NCBI GenBank assembly: GCA_028829895.1
Contig: CM054182.1
Location: 20,103,501 to 20,167,500 of the forward strand
From: Sinotaia quadrata
Taxonomy: Eukaryota > Mollusca > Gastropoda > Architaenioglossa > Viviparidae
Reading direction: 5' to 3'
Length of the DNA stretch: 64,000 bases
Part shown: positions 12,132 through 21,329 of the stretch, in pieces
Layout: each line of letters begins with the position of its first letter
Numbering within the stretch: the stretch's first letter is position 1
Position numbers and translations under genes: made by a program
The notes under the pieces: generated by a model
Told to the model about the DNA's origin: nothing
Database searches by the model: none
What the model saw: only the letters and a program-made list of their open reading frames with translations

Positions 12132-12864
12132 TAGTGGTGTCAACGGGTACCCGTGCTAATACCCGGTTAGTAAAATTGTGGACCAGGTACCTTATGATAA
12201 CAGGGCCATTGGAACAGATACGGGTAATGTAGAGTGGGGTGCAAGGGAAACCGACAGAGGTAAGCCAATCAAGCGACAAATGAGAGAGAGCTGACACTGG
12301 TTGTTTCGATTTAGCACACTCCCCCCCCCCCCGCCCCTCCAGTCACACTTGCGTCCCGTTCTAGATGGCAGCCGCTGTACCTAGATCTAATTATAGATGA
12401 CATGGATCACTGTAGCTCGCGCCGTTTCCTGTGCTCTTTAACGCGTGTACAATTTTAATAAGACTTCATTAAACAAACTTGTCAGTATTTTAACGTCAAT
12501 AAATTAAATAATAACTTTGTAATATTTTTAATATGGGTAAGACATCATCTTCACCCCAAGTGATTGGATAGGGGGATTGGATAGTGACATGGTGAAATGC
12601 AATCTGTGCGATGAAATTCTGTCCGCGCGAAGGGCGATTGAACTTGATGCCCTATTTTTAAATACGTTATTGTTGTTGACATTTCATTTAGTTTATGTAA
12701 TGATTGATCATATTAAATTAAAGTTTGTATTGTACATGTATAATTAATAGTAAAGAGATCACCAGTTGCGATGGAGATTATGCTAATTTTCAAGCGGGTA
12801 CCCAGGTACCCGTTCAAAATTTTGACGTACCGGGGCAACATTTTAGAAAAAAATTACAGTCCTA
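12132..12864 (+). mobile_element. Nested Ac-like hAT element, 733 bp
   Basis: The flanking 8-mers ATCATCAG at 12124-12131 and 12865-12872 form a perfect target duplication. The ends start TAGTGGTGTCAACGGGTACC and (complement of the right end) TAGGACTGTAATTT. These match only partly (TAG...TGT.A), but both subterminal regions carry GGTACC/GGGTACCCG words (12143, 12187, 12797, 12805), as in Ac-type hATs. Internally there is a C-rich run at 12321-12332 and a BED-finger-like coding remnant near 12580. It is non-autonomous and sits inside the transposase remnant of the outer hAT. Confidence 0.85.
12580..12666 (+). pseudogene. BED-type zinc-finger coding remnant in the nested hAT
   Basis: The frame reads DSDMVKCNLCDEILSARRAI. 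The KCNLC knuckle resembles the first half of the BED zinc finger found at the N-terminus of Ac-like hAT transposases. The second half (His pair) is not present before the frame degenerates. An ATG lies just upstream at 12533, but a stop separates it from this segment. This looks like the first coding part of the parent transposase, kept in an internally deleted copy. Confidence 0.5.
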
Positions 12865-13729
12865 ATCATCAGTCAGCTGATTGTGAGTGTTGCTTTTGTT
12901 CAGTTCATCTGTGAGAAAGCCTGTTCACAGTAGTATGTGCTGCTAAAATTGCTGGTGTGGACAAGTGCGTAATCTTCAAATGCATCAGGCTATGTTCTGT
13001 ATTTAGTCAAGCAAACCGTTTTCTCTGTAAGTAGCATGCAGTTCATCAGATGCCTGGAGATCAGTAAGTTCGAGCTGGTATTCTGCTGACAAGTCATCCA
13101 ATGACACAGTAAACGGATCAGCAAAAAGTTTCATTAACAATCTACATTGGTCAAAGTCATGAAACCTTGATTTGAAAGATTGAATCAATGCATCTAGCTT
13201 TCCAACATAAACTTTTGTGTCAATGTCCCGACTCTTTTGTAGCTGTGACTGAAAAGTGGGAAAGTGCACAAAGTTTCCCGATGCTGCTTGCTGCCGGAAC
13301 AACTGCAACTTTGTCCTGAATGCCGAGATGTGATTTGCAAGTTGACAAACAAGCTTATTTTTGCCTTGCAACTTGAAATTCAGATCATTCAAGTGTTGTG
13401 TCATGTCGACCCGAAAGGTCAAATCAGCTTGCCATGCTGGATCAGTCATGGAAGCAACTTCTGTGTCTTTGTGTCATCAGTAAACTGCCGGTTTTCGTTG
13501 TCAACTTTCTTTTACAATTAGCTGCCATTTTGTCACAAAAATATAATCAAAATAAACAACGGAAAATATGGCGGGTACTTTTGGTAAACCGGGTAATTGG
13601 TGACGTGCACCACTGCAAAATTAATGGCAATACTGCCAGGCAAATTTGATCGAGTAGTGCACCAACTGTTTGACTTTCCCGTTCGACATCGCAGGCCACT
13701 CGTCGCAGGCCGGAGTTTGTGCACCACTG

Positions 13730-13737
13730 CTGTACAT
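13730..13737. repeat. Right target-site duplication CTGTACAT of the outer hAT
   Basis: Matches 11812-11819 exactly. Confidence 0.9.
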
Positions 13738-14040
13738 GTTAAAGTGGTTTTTATTGTTGGAGAAATTTTCCATTTTCCAAATTAATAATTTGGTGTTTAC
13801 CCCATTTTCAACTGTTTTAGCCACTTATGTCTGAGTGGTGCTGTTTCTAGTTCTGGTATTTTTAACCTTTGTCGAGTTATCTGTCTCGTTATCTGGTGTA
13901 CTGCAGGCTTGGCTCTGGCTCCTTGGGTGGTATTTTCTTTTAGTTGCGTTCATCTCGCTGGTTTCATGATACATTTGTTTGCTAGACATCACACCCTGAT
14001 CTTGCCATGGATAACTGAATGGCATAAGCCTAGTTTTTAA
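13738..14040 (-). other. Minus-strand open frames on the far side of the hAT
   Basis: The frame at 14025-13825 starts MPFSYPWQDQGVMSSKQMYH and is rich in Asn, Thr, Ser and Lys. It may be the upstream part of the same decayed ORF as 11086-11603, split by the hAT insertion. No family is recognised. Confidence 0.25.
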
Positions 14041-15179
14041 AAGGTTTCAACCAAGAGTTAATTTTCCTTTGAAATTCGTGCACGACATTCGAGTATCAAA
14101 GTCCCACGGGGTAGAAGTGAAAAAGTGGACTGCCTTATTAACTCTAGCATACTAAAACGTTTAACTCAACGGCTGGGAGATGGCGGGAAAGATGTAGCAC
14201 TTCCTCTTGCCTTTTCCTCTCTCTGATTGGTCGCCTGATAAGGATGTTAGCGTATGAGTTGAAATGCGTTGTCTTCTCATCTTTGACTTTCCCCTCGTAA
14301 CTCAAGAACTTAAAAGCTTACCATCCGCAGGTCCGTACTGCTTCGAACGCTTGAATCGAATGTTTCTAAACCAGAAACACCAAACTCCGCACCCTAAAAG
14401 CTTTTCCATTATAGATTACCCCCCAGTGGATTTCACGGGTGGTGACTGTTTGACACCTTTCACTACGCGACTCAGCAAAACACAAAACAAGAAAAAAACA
14501 CCGCCAGAGCGACGCTCGGCCGACTCTCGAGAGAGTAGGGCGGGAGGTGAAGGTCAATCAGCAGCCAGAAACAAAAATAGATGAGCATCGGACCAACCTG
14601 GCTAAGATACGACTATATCAACTGCATTGGGATCCACAGGTTGAAAGCTTGTGTACGGCCATCTTCTTATAGTTTACATTGTCCTTTCCTGTCCTGTATT
14701 ATCCATCTACACCTCTCCTTGAGCGCCACTGACGTAACAAGATGACACGCAATGTACAAAACAGAGACAGTATGCGATAAAAGCAGTCGATTTAGGGCTA
14801 GGCATATTCCCCTCCACTTACACCACTTCTTAACCCACCAACCCCAGTGCGAAATTGGCTCCCATGACCAATCATCAGTTATTAGTTATGATATCAGGAG
14901 CGGACATATATTAAAAATTAATTATAGATCAGAGTGAGAAAATCTTATGAACAACACTTTAATAATTAATCTACTACAAAAATAATCTGCTAGAAAGTGA
15001 ATAATTTGAACACTGAACTGTATAATAATAATAATAATATAGCAACTGTTTAAAAATAGCATCAACAAAAACCTCACTGGAATAACTATCTTTGACTGGT
15101 TTATTCTTTGCACAGTCATGTAGAAAATATATTTCAGGAGGCCTATTACTCAAACTGCCATGAGCGGACAACTTTCAAA
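14041..15179. other. Moderately GC-rich stretch, no gene recognised
   Basis: About 14100-14600 is richer in CpG than its surroundings and contains an ATTGGTC (inverted CCAAT) word near 14226. A 106-codon plus-strand frame (14264-14584) has no recognisable domain. This could be a promoter or untranslated exon, but there is no direct support. Confidence 0.3.
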
Positions 15180-15590
15180 CGTCATACTAATACTACCAGT
15201 GCAACGCATAAAATTATGTGTTGACGTCATACTACCAGTGCGACGCATAAAATTATGTGTTGACGCCATACTACCAGTGTGACCCATAAAATTATGTGTT
15301 GACGCCATACTACCAGTGCGACGCATAAAATTATGTGTTGACGCCATACCACCAGTTCGACGCATAAAATTATGTGTTGAAGCCATATTACCAGAGCGAC
15401 GCATAAAATTATGTGTTGTCGCCATACTACCAGTGCGACGCATAAAATTATGTGTTGACGCCATACCACCAGTTCGACGCATAAAATTATGTGTTGAAGC
15501 CATACTACCAGAGCGACGCATAAAATTATGTGTTGAAGCCATACTACCAGAGCGACGCATAAAATTATGTGTTGTCGCCATACTACCAGT
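15180..15590. repeat. 39-bp minisatellite, 10 copies
   Basis: Each unit contains the near-palindromic core CATAAAATTATG followed by TGTTGACGCCATACTACCAG. Ten copies differ at a few positions. Because 39 is a multiple of three, frames stay open in both directions; the minus strand reads a 13-residue repeat (MRRTGSMASTHNF). Variants alternate between GTGCG/GTTCG/GAGCG and GACGCC/GAAGCC/GTCGCC, suggesting amplification of multi-unit blocks. Confidence 0.95.
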
Positions 15591-17344
15591 GACGCCCGAA
15601 AATGACACTAACTTTTTGTTTCATAAATCAGACCCCTGAACTCCTCTGACACGTGAGTCTTCACGATGTTTATTTCATTCTAAATAAATTGTACTTTTGT
15701 AATAAAAATAAAACACAACTAATTGTGAAGAGTGGTCAATTTTAACGCCTGTATACACTTTAAAACATACGCAAGCACTCTACAACACGCGCACGCAGAC
15801 ACAAACATATATACAACAACAACAAGGGGCACATAAATAAATAAATTATAACAGTCAAAAGCGATCATTATACACAGCTATAATAATTAAACACGACTTT
15901 TAATTATTCAAAACAACGAAGTATTTCTTTTAATGCATTGCATATTACACAAGAGTGTAAAAATCTACGAAAAACAAGAAATGTTCATTTGATCAATCTA
16001 CGAAAAACAACAAATGTTCATTTGATCAACCCTGCAGTGCATTCTTTTTCGGGATTAGAAAATACAGATTGCAAAGAGTCGGGGAAAGGAGCCAGGACCG
16101 AGGCTTCCTCCATGACCCGAAAGGTCGCACGCAGCATAATTCTCCGAAATGACCCTCGTCAATCGCACTTTACTGGAATTCTACATTAGCAATCATTCCG
16201 CCATGATTGAGTTGTTGGTTGATGTCTCTTAACATTCTAACTAACGATTCTAGACTCGGCTTTCCTAGTGATGCAGCGACCACAGATAGGCATGATTCTA
16301 TTGGTCAATTATGTAAAAGAACTTAATGCAAAAACATTCGATGGTCAAGGCATGCTTTGGTTCTATTTCGAGCGCACACAACACTTAGATCTATATTTAC
16401 TGGTGTTCCTTCAGACTGTCTGCTTTCTACTAGTGACTTGTTTGGGAAGGGCTGAGCGAGAGTAATCGAATTGAAGCTCCTGTAACACTAGAAAAGAGGT
16501 TTTTCGATTTGTCTATCTTTCTAGGTATATGATTTGACCTTATTCGTGCTGTCAACCACGAACAATTTGCCGGAATATATACTTGCTAAAGGCCTACTGG
16601 TCGATGTTTCATTGGAACGTAAACAAGAAGGGAAAAAATCTCTGGAAACTTAGTTCAATCTGACTGAATAGCAACATCAAGCAAATAAGAAAAATCAAAT
16701 TTGATCAGTCTACTAACTTTGGAGTTTATCTTTAAATTGTATTTGAAAATTAAATTCATATTTATGTGCAAATGTACATTTTTGATTTCATGATTTTTTT
16801 CCTCACCCAATTCATCTCTGCGTTCCGCCACCATCATCCGTAAAATCGTAAAAGGGGTGTTGGTGGTTGTAACCAAGCATACTGAAGCACGGAACGCACA
16901 CATAACAGCTAGACTGGACAGGAAATGGTGCACTAGACTTATCTGTGACAATTTAGTTAGTCTTTTTAGTTCAGATTTAAACTGTGTAACTTGAAGAACT
17001 CACTCTTTCTCTTTAAATGTTTTTCCCCTCCCTTTCATCTTATTCTAATTTTCTTTATTTTTCTAGGGCAGCTAACCTTTAATGTTCTGCTTTTTGACTT
17101 TGGTTTTAATTTATCTACATTTTCTTTTATTTCCCTTTTCTTTTTCGGTAAATTTGATCTTCTGTTTTTTCTCTTTTGTCTCAATCTCTCCATATCTTTG
17201 TCTATCTATTCTTTATTGTCCTATTCCAACCTCCACAAACCTTTCTTTATTTACTCTTTCTGATGTGCATGATACAGACTAGACTAAACATCAACTCTAT
17301 CAAGCAATTGAAAAAATAAACCAGACTGTGTCTCACGAGTTCAG
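15591..17344. other. No gene seen
   Basis: A 37-bp stretch (AATCTACGAAAAACAA then AAATGTTCATTTGATC) is duplicated in tandem near 15961-16026. The remaining ORFs have no recognisable motifs; 16990-17270 is a pyrimidine-rich tract. Confidence 0.45.
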
Positions 17345-17527
17345 TCTACAAACAGAAACAGCAATCTCACTACAAACCAAAACAACAATCTCACTACAAA
17401 CCAAAACAACAGTCTCACTACAAACCAAAACAACACTCTCACTACAAACCAAAACAACAATCTCACTACAAACCAAAACGATCTCACTAAAAAGCAAAAC
17501 AACACTCTCACTACAAACCAAAACACC
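17345..17527. repeat. 24-bp minisatellite, about 7.5 copies
   Basis: The unit is CTACAAACCAAAACAACAAT plus CTCA. One copy is shortened by 3 bp and one carries CTAAAAAGC. The plus strand reads an eight-residue repeat SLQTKTTI, which explains the 120-codon open frame here. Confidence 0.95.
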
Positions 17528-18865
17528 TTCAAAATCAGCTACACGCTCTAAATTACACCACAAAAGTAACCAAAATTGGACAAATAATAATAAATACACC
17601 CAACACACACAACGCTCTACAACTCCTTGGAGTCCAGTCCATACTGGGTACCAAAGTCACACCACAAAACCACTTTACATCCATAGTTGAAATCCCTGAC
17701 TTCATACAACACACATCCAACCTTGCTAACCTCACTTGTGGATCACAGCCCTTCGCCTACCATCATCAGTATCTATAAAATATATATATAAATAAAAGTG
17801 CCAAACCACCCTCCATGCCGTTAGACTGGCTCCTTGTGTTTTGGGAAAAGGTTTTCTCACCTTACTCTGATTGTTGTTTTTTTTGTTTGTAGTGAGATTG
17901 TTGGTGACTGGAGGTGAGTGTATAGGAGAGACGGTGTATGTGACAAAAAGGCCGTTGCTTACCTTGTTGGGTGGGGATGTTCTGATTGTGCCCGAATTGT
18001 CGCAGGAGTGTCTTTTGTTGTTCTCATAGGACGGTCCACAGAGCTCCCGTCCCTGTTTTACTGTAGAGTGCGGCCCCGTGGAGCTCACGCACCCTGTTGT
18101 CCTGCGATCTTGGTTGTTGTTTGATGCAGGACGGGCTTTGCTGTGGAAAAAAAATAAAAGAGGGCGAGAGGGGTTTTCCCTTTCCCAGTTAGAGCGTCAG
18201 GCTTACAGCCCGAGATAGCTGGTGAAGGGTGGGGTGGGGATGGAGCCAGTATTGTTTCGAGAGACAACCGTGTAACAAGCTGAATTTGAAATTGTTAAAC
18301 TGCCATGCATTTTCTGGTGGTCGTCTGCTCTGGTGAGGTTGTGGGGTCCCACTGGAGCACTCCAGATCAGATAACGTCTTTTGCCGAAATGATCAACGCA
18401 AGCTCCAGTGATGACGTCAAAATGATAGCATAACCACTACCACCATTACCACTGCGAAGGGATGGCACATCCAGGGCTTATTGCCCTACCAAGGATAGAC
18501 TAAGGACGGAAAATAATAGCCTAAGCTCTGGAATATGCCCCCTTCGAACCACTGAACCAGAAGCCAATGGACCCCGGGTCTCAATAACGACACGCCAACC
18601 CAACAGAAAATTCAGTTTTTAAACTGTTTTCTGCTTCACGGGAATAAACCTTTACAAGACAGTTACAAACTTCAAACTATGTCTCAACTGTGCCTCTTAC
18701 CCCCTCCCCCACCAGGATGCGGATACACATTAAACCAGTCGATCACCGAACAACCGCTTAGTCTGGGATAAGTAAAAATGTAGGCATTCTATTAGCAGTC
18801 TGATCTATGATAACCTTGAACATTGAACCAGAACTGCGTCCAACAGGAATCAAAAGCTCTGTGCA
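17528..18865. other. No gene seen
   Basis: Mixed-composition sequence; a perfect CRE octamer lies at 18412-18419. No exon or element is supported. Confidence 0.45.
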
Positions 18866-18995
18866 GTCTTATGCACACAGTGCTTGTGTGTAGTGGTATG
18901 TACGCAGTGCTTGTGTGTAGTCATAATGTGAGTAGTGTTATGTACACAGTGCTCATGTGTAGTGCGTGTAATGTACACAGTGCTTGTTTGTAGTC
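18866..18995. repeat. Imperfect tandem repeat, about 31-36 bp unit
   Basis: TATG(T/C)ACACAGTGCTTGTG, then TGTAGT, recurs about four times with indels. Confidence 0.75.
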
Positions 18996-20391
18996 TTATG
19001 GAGGAATTGATCGAACATAAGAACTGTTAAGTGATGGAATTAAAGTTCACCTCTATAGGTTGAGTGTTAGATCTCTACATTCTCGGGAATTGGCACAGAG
19101 GAAACATTAGCAATTTGTGTACTGGAATAGTGACAAGTAGAAAACCACAAATACTCAGTCTGTTTCAAGATGCTTCTAAGACAAATTTAATGTAGTTAAA
19201 AGGGGAGTTAAGTTCAAGGTGCAGGTGTGATTGACACGTGTGCTAGGCCAGACCCTCGTGGATGCACGTCACACGCTCCCAAACATTAACATTTAAGGCC
19301 ATCAATCAAACGGGCTGAAGAGAGAAAGGTAGTAAAGACAAGGTGGATAAAAATGCTAGCAAGTCCACTTCCTCATCATCTCTCACGCGAACAACAACAA
19401 AAAAATATTTTATTGTTTTCCCCTACCTGTTATTGTATGATGTCACACTCTGGGCTACGTCACAGACAACTCCGTTTCTGATATTGGTACACTTTTGTGT
19501 TATAATCACCTTCTTTTTACCCAATTTCTGAAAATAAAGGATGACATGTTGTAATACTTTTTGAAAGTACTATATTGGTAAACTTTTTGAACTATTTCTT
19601 TCAAAAATGATACATTTTATACATGGACAGTACAGTGGGATACTGCTTCTGGCAGGAGGATGGAACACTGAAAGAATTCACGTAGCAAAAAACCCACCCC
19701 ACCTTCCCTCAAAGGCAGAAGAATTGTATTAAGATCTTATCCAAAGTCTAATTTTAATCTTAACCAATTTTGTTTTAATTTTAACCCATATCCCAAATGC
19801 CGGTAATATTGTCTTATTTGCTTTGTAAGCGTCAAACGCATTTTGGAGTCGAATCCGCCTGTGCAGCAGCATGGCGTGTTACTTATCTACTTTAAAAAAA
19901 GAAAATGAGTGATATACTTCTTAAAATGAATCCTATCGGAGGGTCTGTATGAAAAATAAAATATCTGCCTGGCTGTGAACCACTCAGGCTATTGATGACT
20001 GTGAACTCTGTGATCACAGGAAATTACAATTAGTTAAAATGACGCGAAGAACTGAAAGCAGAAAACATGCAAGAAGTGAGTTAAACATGGGCTTTATAAT
20101 TAAAAATATAAATTACTATTCATTCATTTTCACGTGGTTACATGCCCACATTGCGGACAGTAGTCAGTTTACGTGATTAGTATTGACTTATGAAGCATCG
20201 ACCGTAGTATGCTGATCAGTAAGAGCTTAGCCACTACCATAATTCCGATTTAGCGATTGCCTGATTAATTTGTTTGTTTTTTTTTTCCACTCCGTGTTCT
20301 AACCTACGAAAATTGCCAGTGTGAAATCGTGTAAAACCAGTCTAAACAATAGATCATTCTTCAACTCGATCACTTTATGAATCACCTGTAC

Positions 20392-20392
<1 letters not shown>
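18996..20392. other. No gene seen
   Basis: No supportable gene, array or transposon end. Confidence 0.45.

Positions 20393-20425
<33 letters not shown>
20393..20425. repeat. (TG)n microsatellite
   Basis: About 16 TG units, followed by mixed CG/TG alternation. Confidence 0.98.
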
Positions 20426-20428
<3 letters not shown>

Positions 20429-21164
20429 CGTGCGTGTGCGCGCGTTTATATCATGGTTGATGAAGCCGTTGACAACTACGAACATTGACAGTTAAACGCA
20501 AGAGAAAAAGTATCGAAGTAAAACCATTTCTCAATTATTTATGATAACAGTGTCAGAGGATCAGGCTCAGATATATGATTATACCTACTCTTTGCAAACA
20601 CAACAATGCAATCACTAGAGCCGAGCACTCTATCACTGATAACTCCGTTGGATTTTAATTCTCCTAAGATCTGTTTGTAAGGACTAGATTGGATGACATA
20701 TTTTTAAAGAAAGCACCAACTGATACGCTATACACTTATATAAAAATGTTTTCGTTCTAGCTTGTCAGTGCAAGCCCGGCGCCCTACATACAAAGTTGAT
20801 GCGCCTGTGACGTCAATGCCAAACTCGATTAGGCTTATTTTTTTCAGACCGGCCAAGACATCGGTGAGGAAAGCTTGGAGAGTGTTTTCAAAAGTCTGCC
20901 TTTTAAATGACAGGAATCTTTAATAACTTAACTTATAAGAAATAAGTAGTATATATTTATTTGCTACAAGTGCACTAATTATTGGGTTGCAGATAGTGAT
21001 ACGTTGGATGCTAAATGTGCGGTGGACCATTTCACTGCCAAACTGGGATTTAAGTGGGTTATGTAAAATCTCCTATGATTAGCTAGATTTTCCAGGAAGA
21101 GGCATTGATCGTCCAATCGTCGTTGAGTTGATGTAGAATTCGTGTTGCTGTCATTGGAACCAGC
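20426..21164 (+). promoter_or_regulatory. Presumed promoter and 5' UTR region of the PKA-R gene
   Basis: This is the 740 bp immediately upstream of the PKA-R initiator codon. It holds one perfect CRE and a short GC-rich patch at about 20770-20810. A TATA-like AT run (about 20950) lies roughly 215 bp before the ATG. No transcription start site can be fixed from sequence alone, and a non-coding upstream exon is possible. Confidence 0.4.
20808..20815. promoter_or_regulatory. Full cAMP response element (TGACGTCA) upstream of PKA-R exon 1
   Basis: A perfect palindromic CRE lies about 350 bp upstream of the PKA-R ATG, in a locally GC-richer stretch (GCCCGGCGCCC at about 20775). CREB/ATF proteins bind this site, and CREB is activated by PKA, so feedback control of the regulatory subunit is possible. 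Other perfect copies occur at 5329, 18412 and 53183, so chance occurrence is not excluded. The sequence is seen directly; the function is inferred. Confidence 0.45.
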
Positions 21165-21329
21165 ATGGCGGCTAATGCAGACGAGGAGCAGAGTCTGAAA
21201 GAGTGCGAAGCCTATGTGCAGAAGCACAATATTCAGCAACTGTTGAAAGATTGCATAGTGCAACTATGCGTCAACAAACCGGACAACCCACTAACATTTT
21301 TGAAAGAATATTTCGAACGTCTTGAAAAA
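21165..21329 (+). CDS. PRKAR1A: PKA type I regulatory subunit, first coding exon (partial gene)
   Basis: The exon encodes 55 residues starting [20 protein letters not shown] and ending [11 protein letters not shown]. This is the N-terminal docking and dimerisation (D/D) region of the RI regulatory subunit of cAMP-dependent protein kinase. Recognisable family features are the [20 protein letters not shown] block and the closing EYFERLEK, where vertebrate RI genes also have an exon boundary. The cysteines near residues 14 and 35 of the protein are RI-typical; such cysteines form the inter-subunit disulphides. The D/D domain dimerises R subunits and binds A-kinase anchoring proteins. The ATG has A at -3 and G at +4. 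The exon ends at GAAAAA|GTAAGT (donor GT at 21330-21331) in phase 0. The open frame running past 21329 is intron read-through. Later exons (pseudosubstrate linker, two cAMP-binding domains) were not found here. Family identification is very secure; which RI paralogue it is cannot be told. Confidence 0.93.

Larger units (their letters stand above)
12031..13449 (-). pseudogene. hAT transposase remnant (C-terminal part), broken by a nested transposon
   Basis: The main open segment is 13449-13003 (148 codons). It contains TQHLNDLNFKLQGKNKLVCQ and FRTKLQLFRQQAASGNFVHF, the pattern seen in hAT transposases related to the domesticated GTF2IRD2 and EPM2AIP1-type proteins, then ADPFTVSLDDLSAEYQLELT. 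After a stop and a frameshift comes TYYCEQAFSQMN, the hAT dimerisation motif (usually TYLCEQLFS.M). The reading then runs into the nested element. Beyond the insert it resumes as LEAILHLSTSNIKPDIW and ends at 12031. At least one stop, one frameshift and the insertion make it non-functional. Most of the catalytic domain upstream is deleted. Confidence 0.85.
11820..13729 (-). mobile_element. hAT DNA transposon relic (outer element), 1910 bp
   Basis: The ends are a perfect 15-bp terminal inverted repeat, CAGTGGTGCACAAAC at 11820-11834 and its complement at 13715-13729. They are flanked by a perfect 8-bp target duplication, CTGTACAT. The left terminal region reads GAGTCAGAGGCCACA and GAGGGCCACAAAA, typical of hAT ends. 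GTGCACCA words recur in the right subterminal region (about 13606, 13658). The minus strand carries the C-terminal part of a transposase; the N-terminal zinc finger and catalytic portion are missing. The element is therefore internally deleted and non-autonomous. It contains a second hAT at 12132-12864; without that insert it would be about 1.17 kb. Confidence 0.93.

Noticed and set aside
15150..15639. Open frames of 80-152 codons on both strands encoding a 13-residue repeat
   Set aside because: They are translations of the 39-bp minisatellite, whose length is a multiple of three; there is no unique coding sequence around them.
16268..16465. 65-codon frame with a hydrophobic C-terminus
   Set aside because: No recognisable motif, no splice context and no conservation evidence available.
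17328..17690. 120-codon frame with an SLQTKTTI repeat
   Set aside because: Produced by the 24-bp minisatellite; the complementary strand is open for the same reason.
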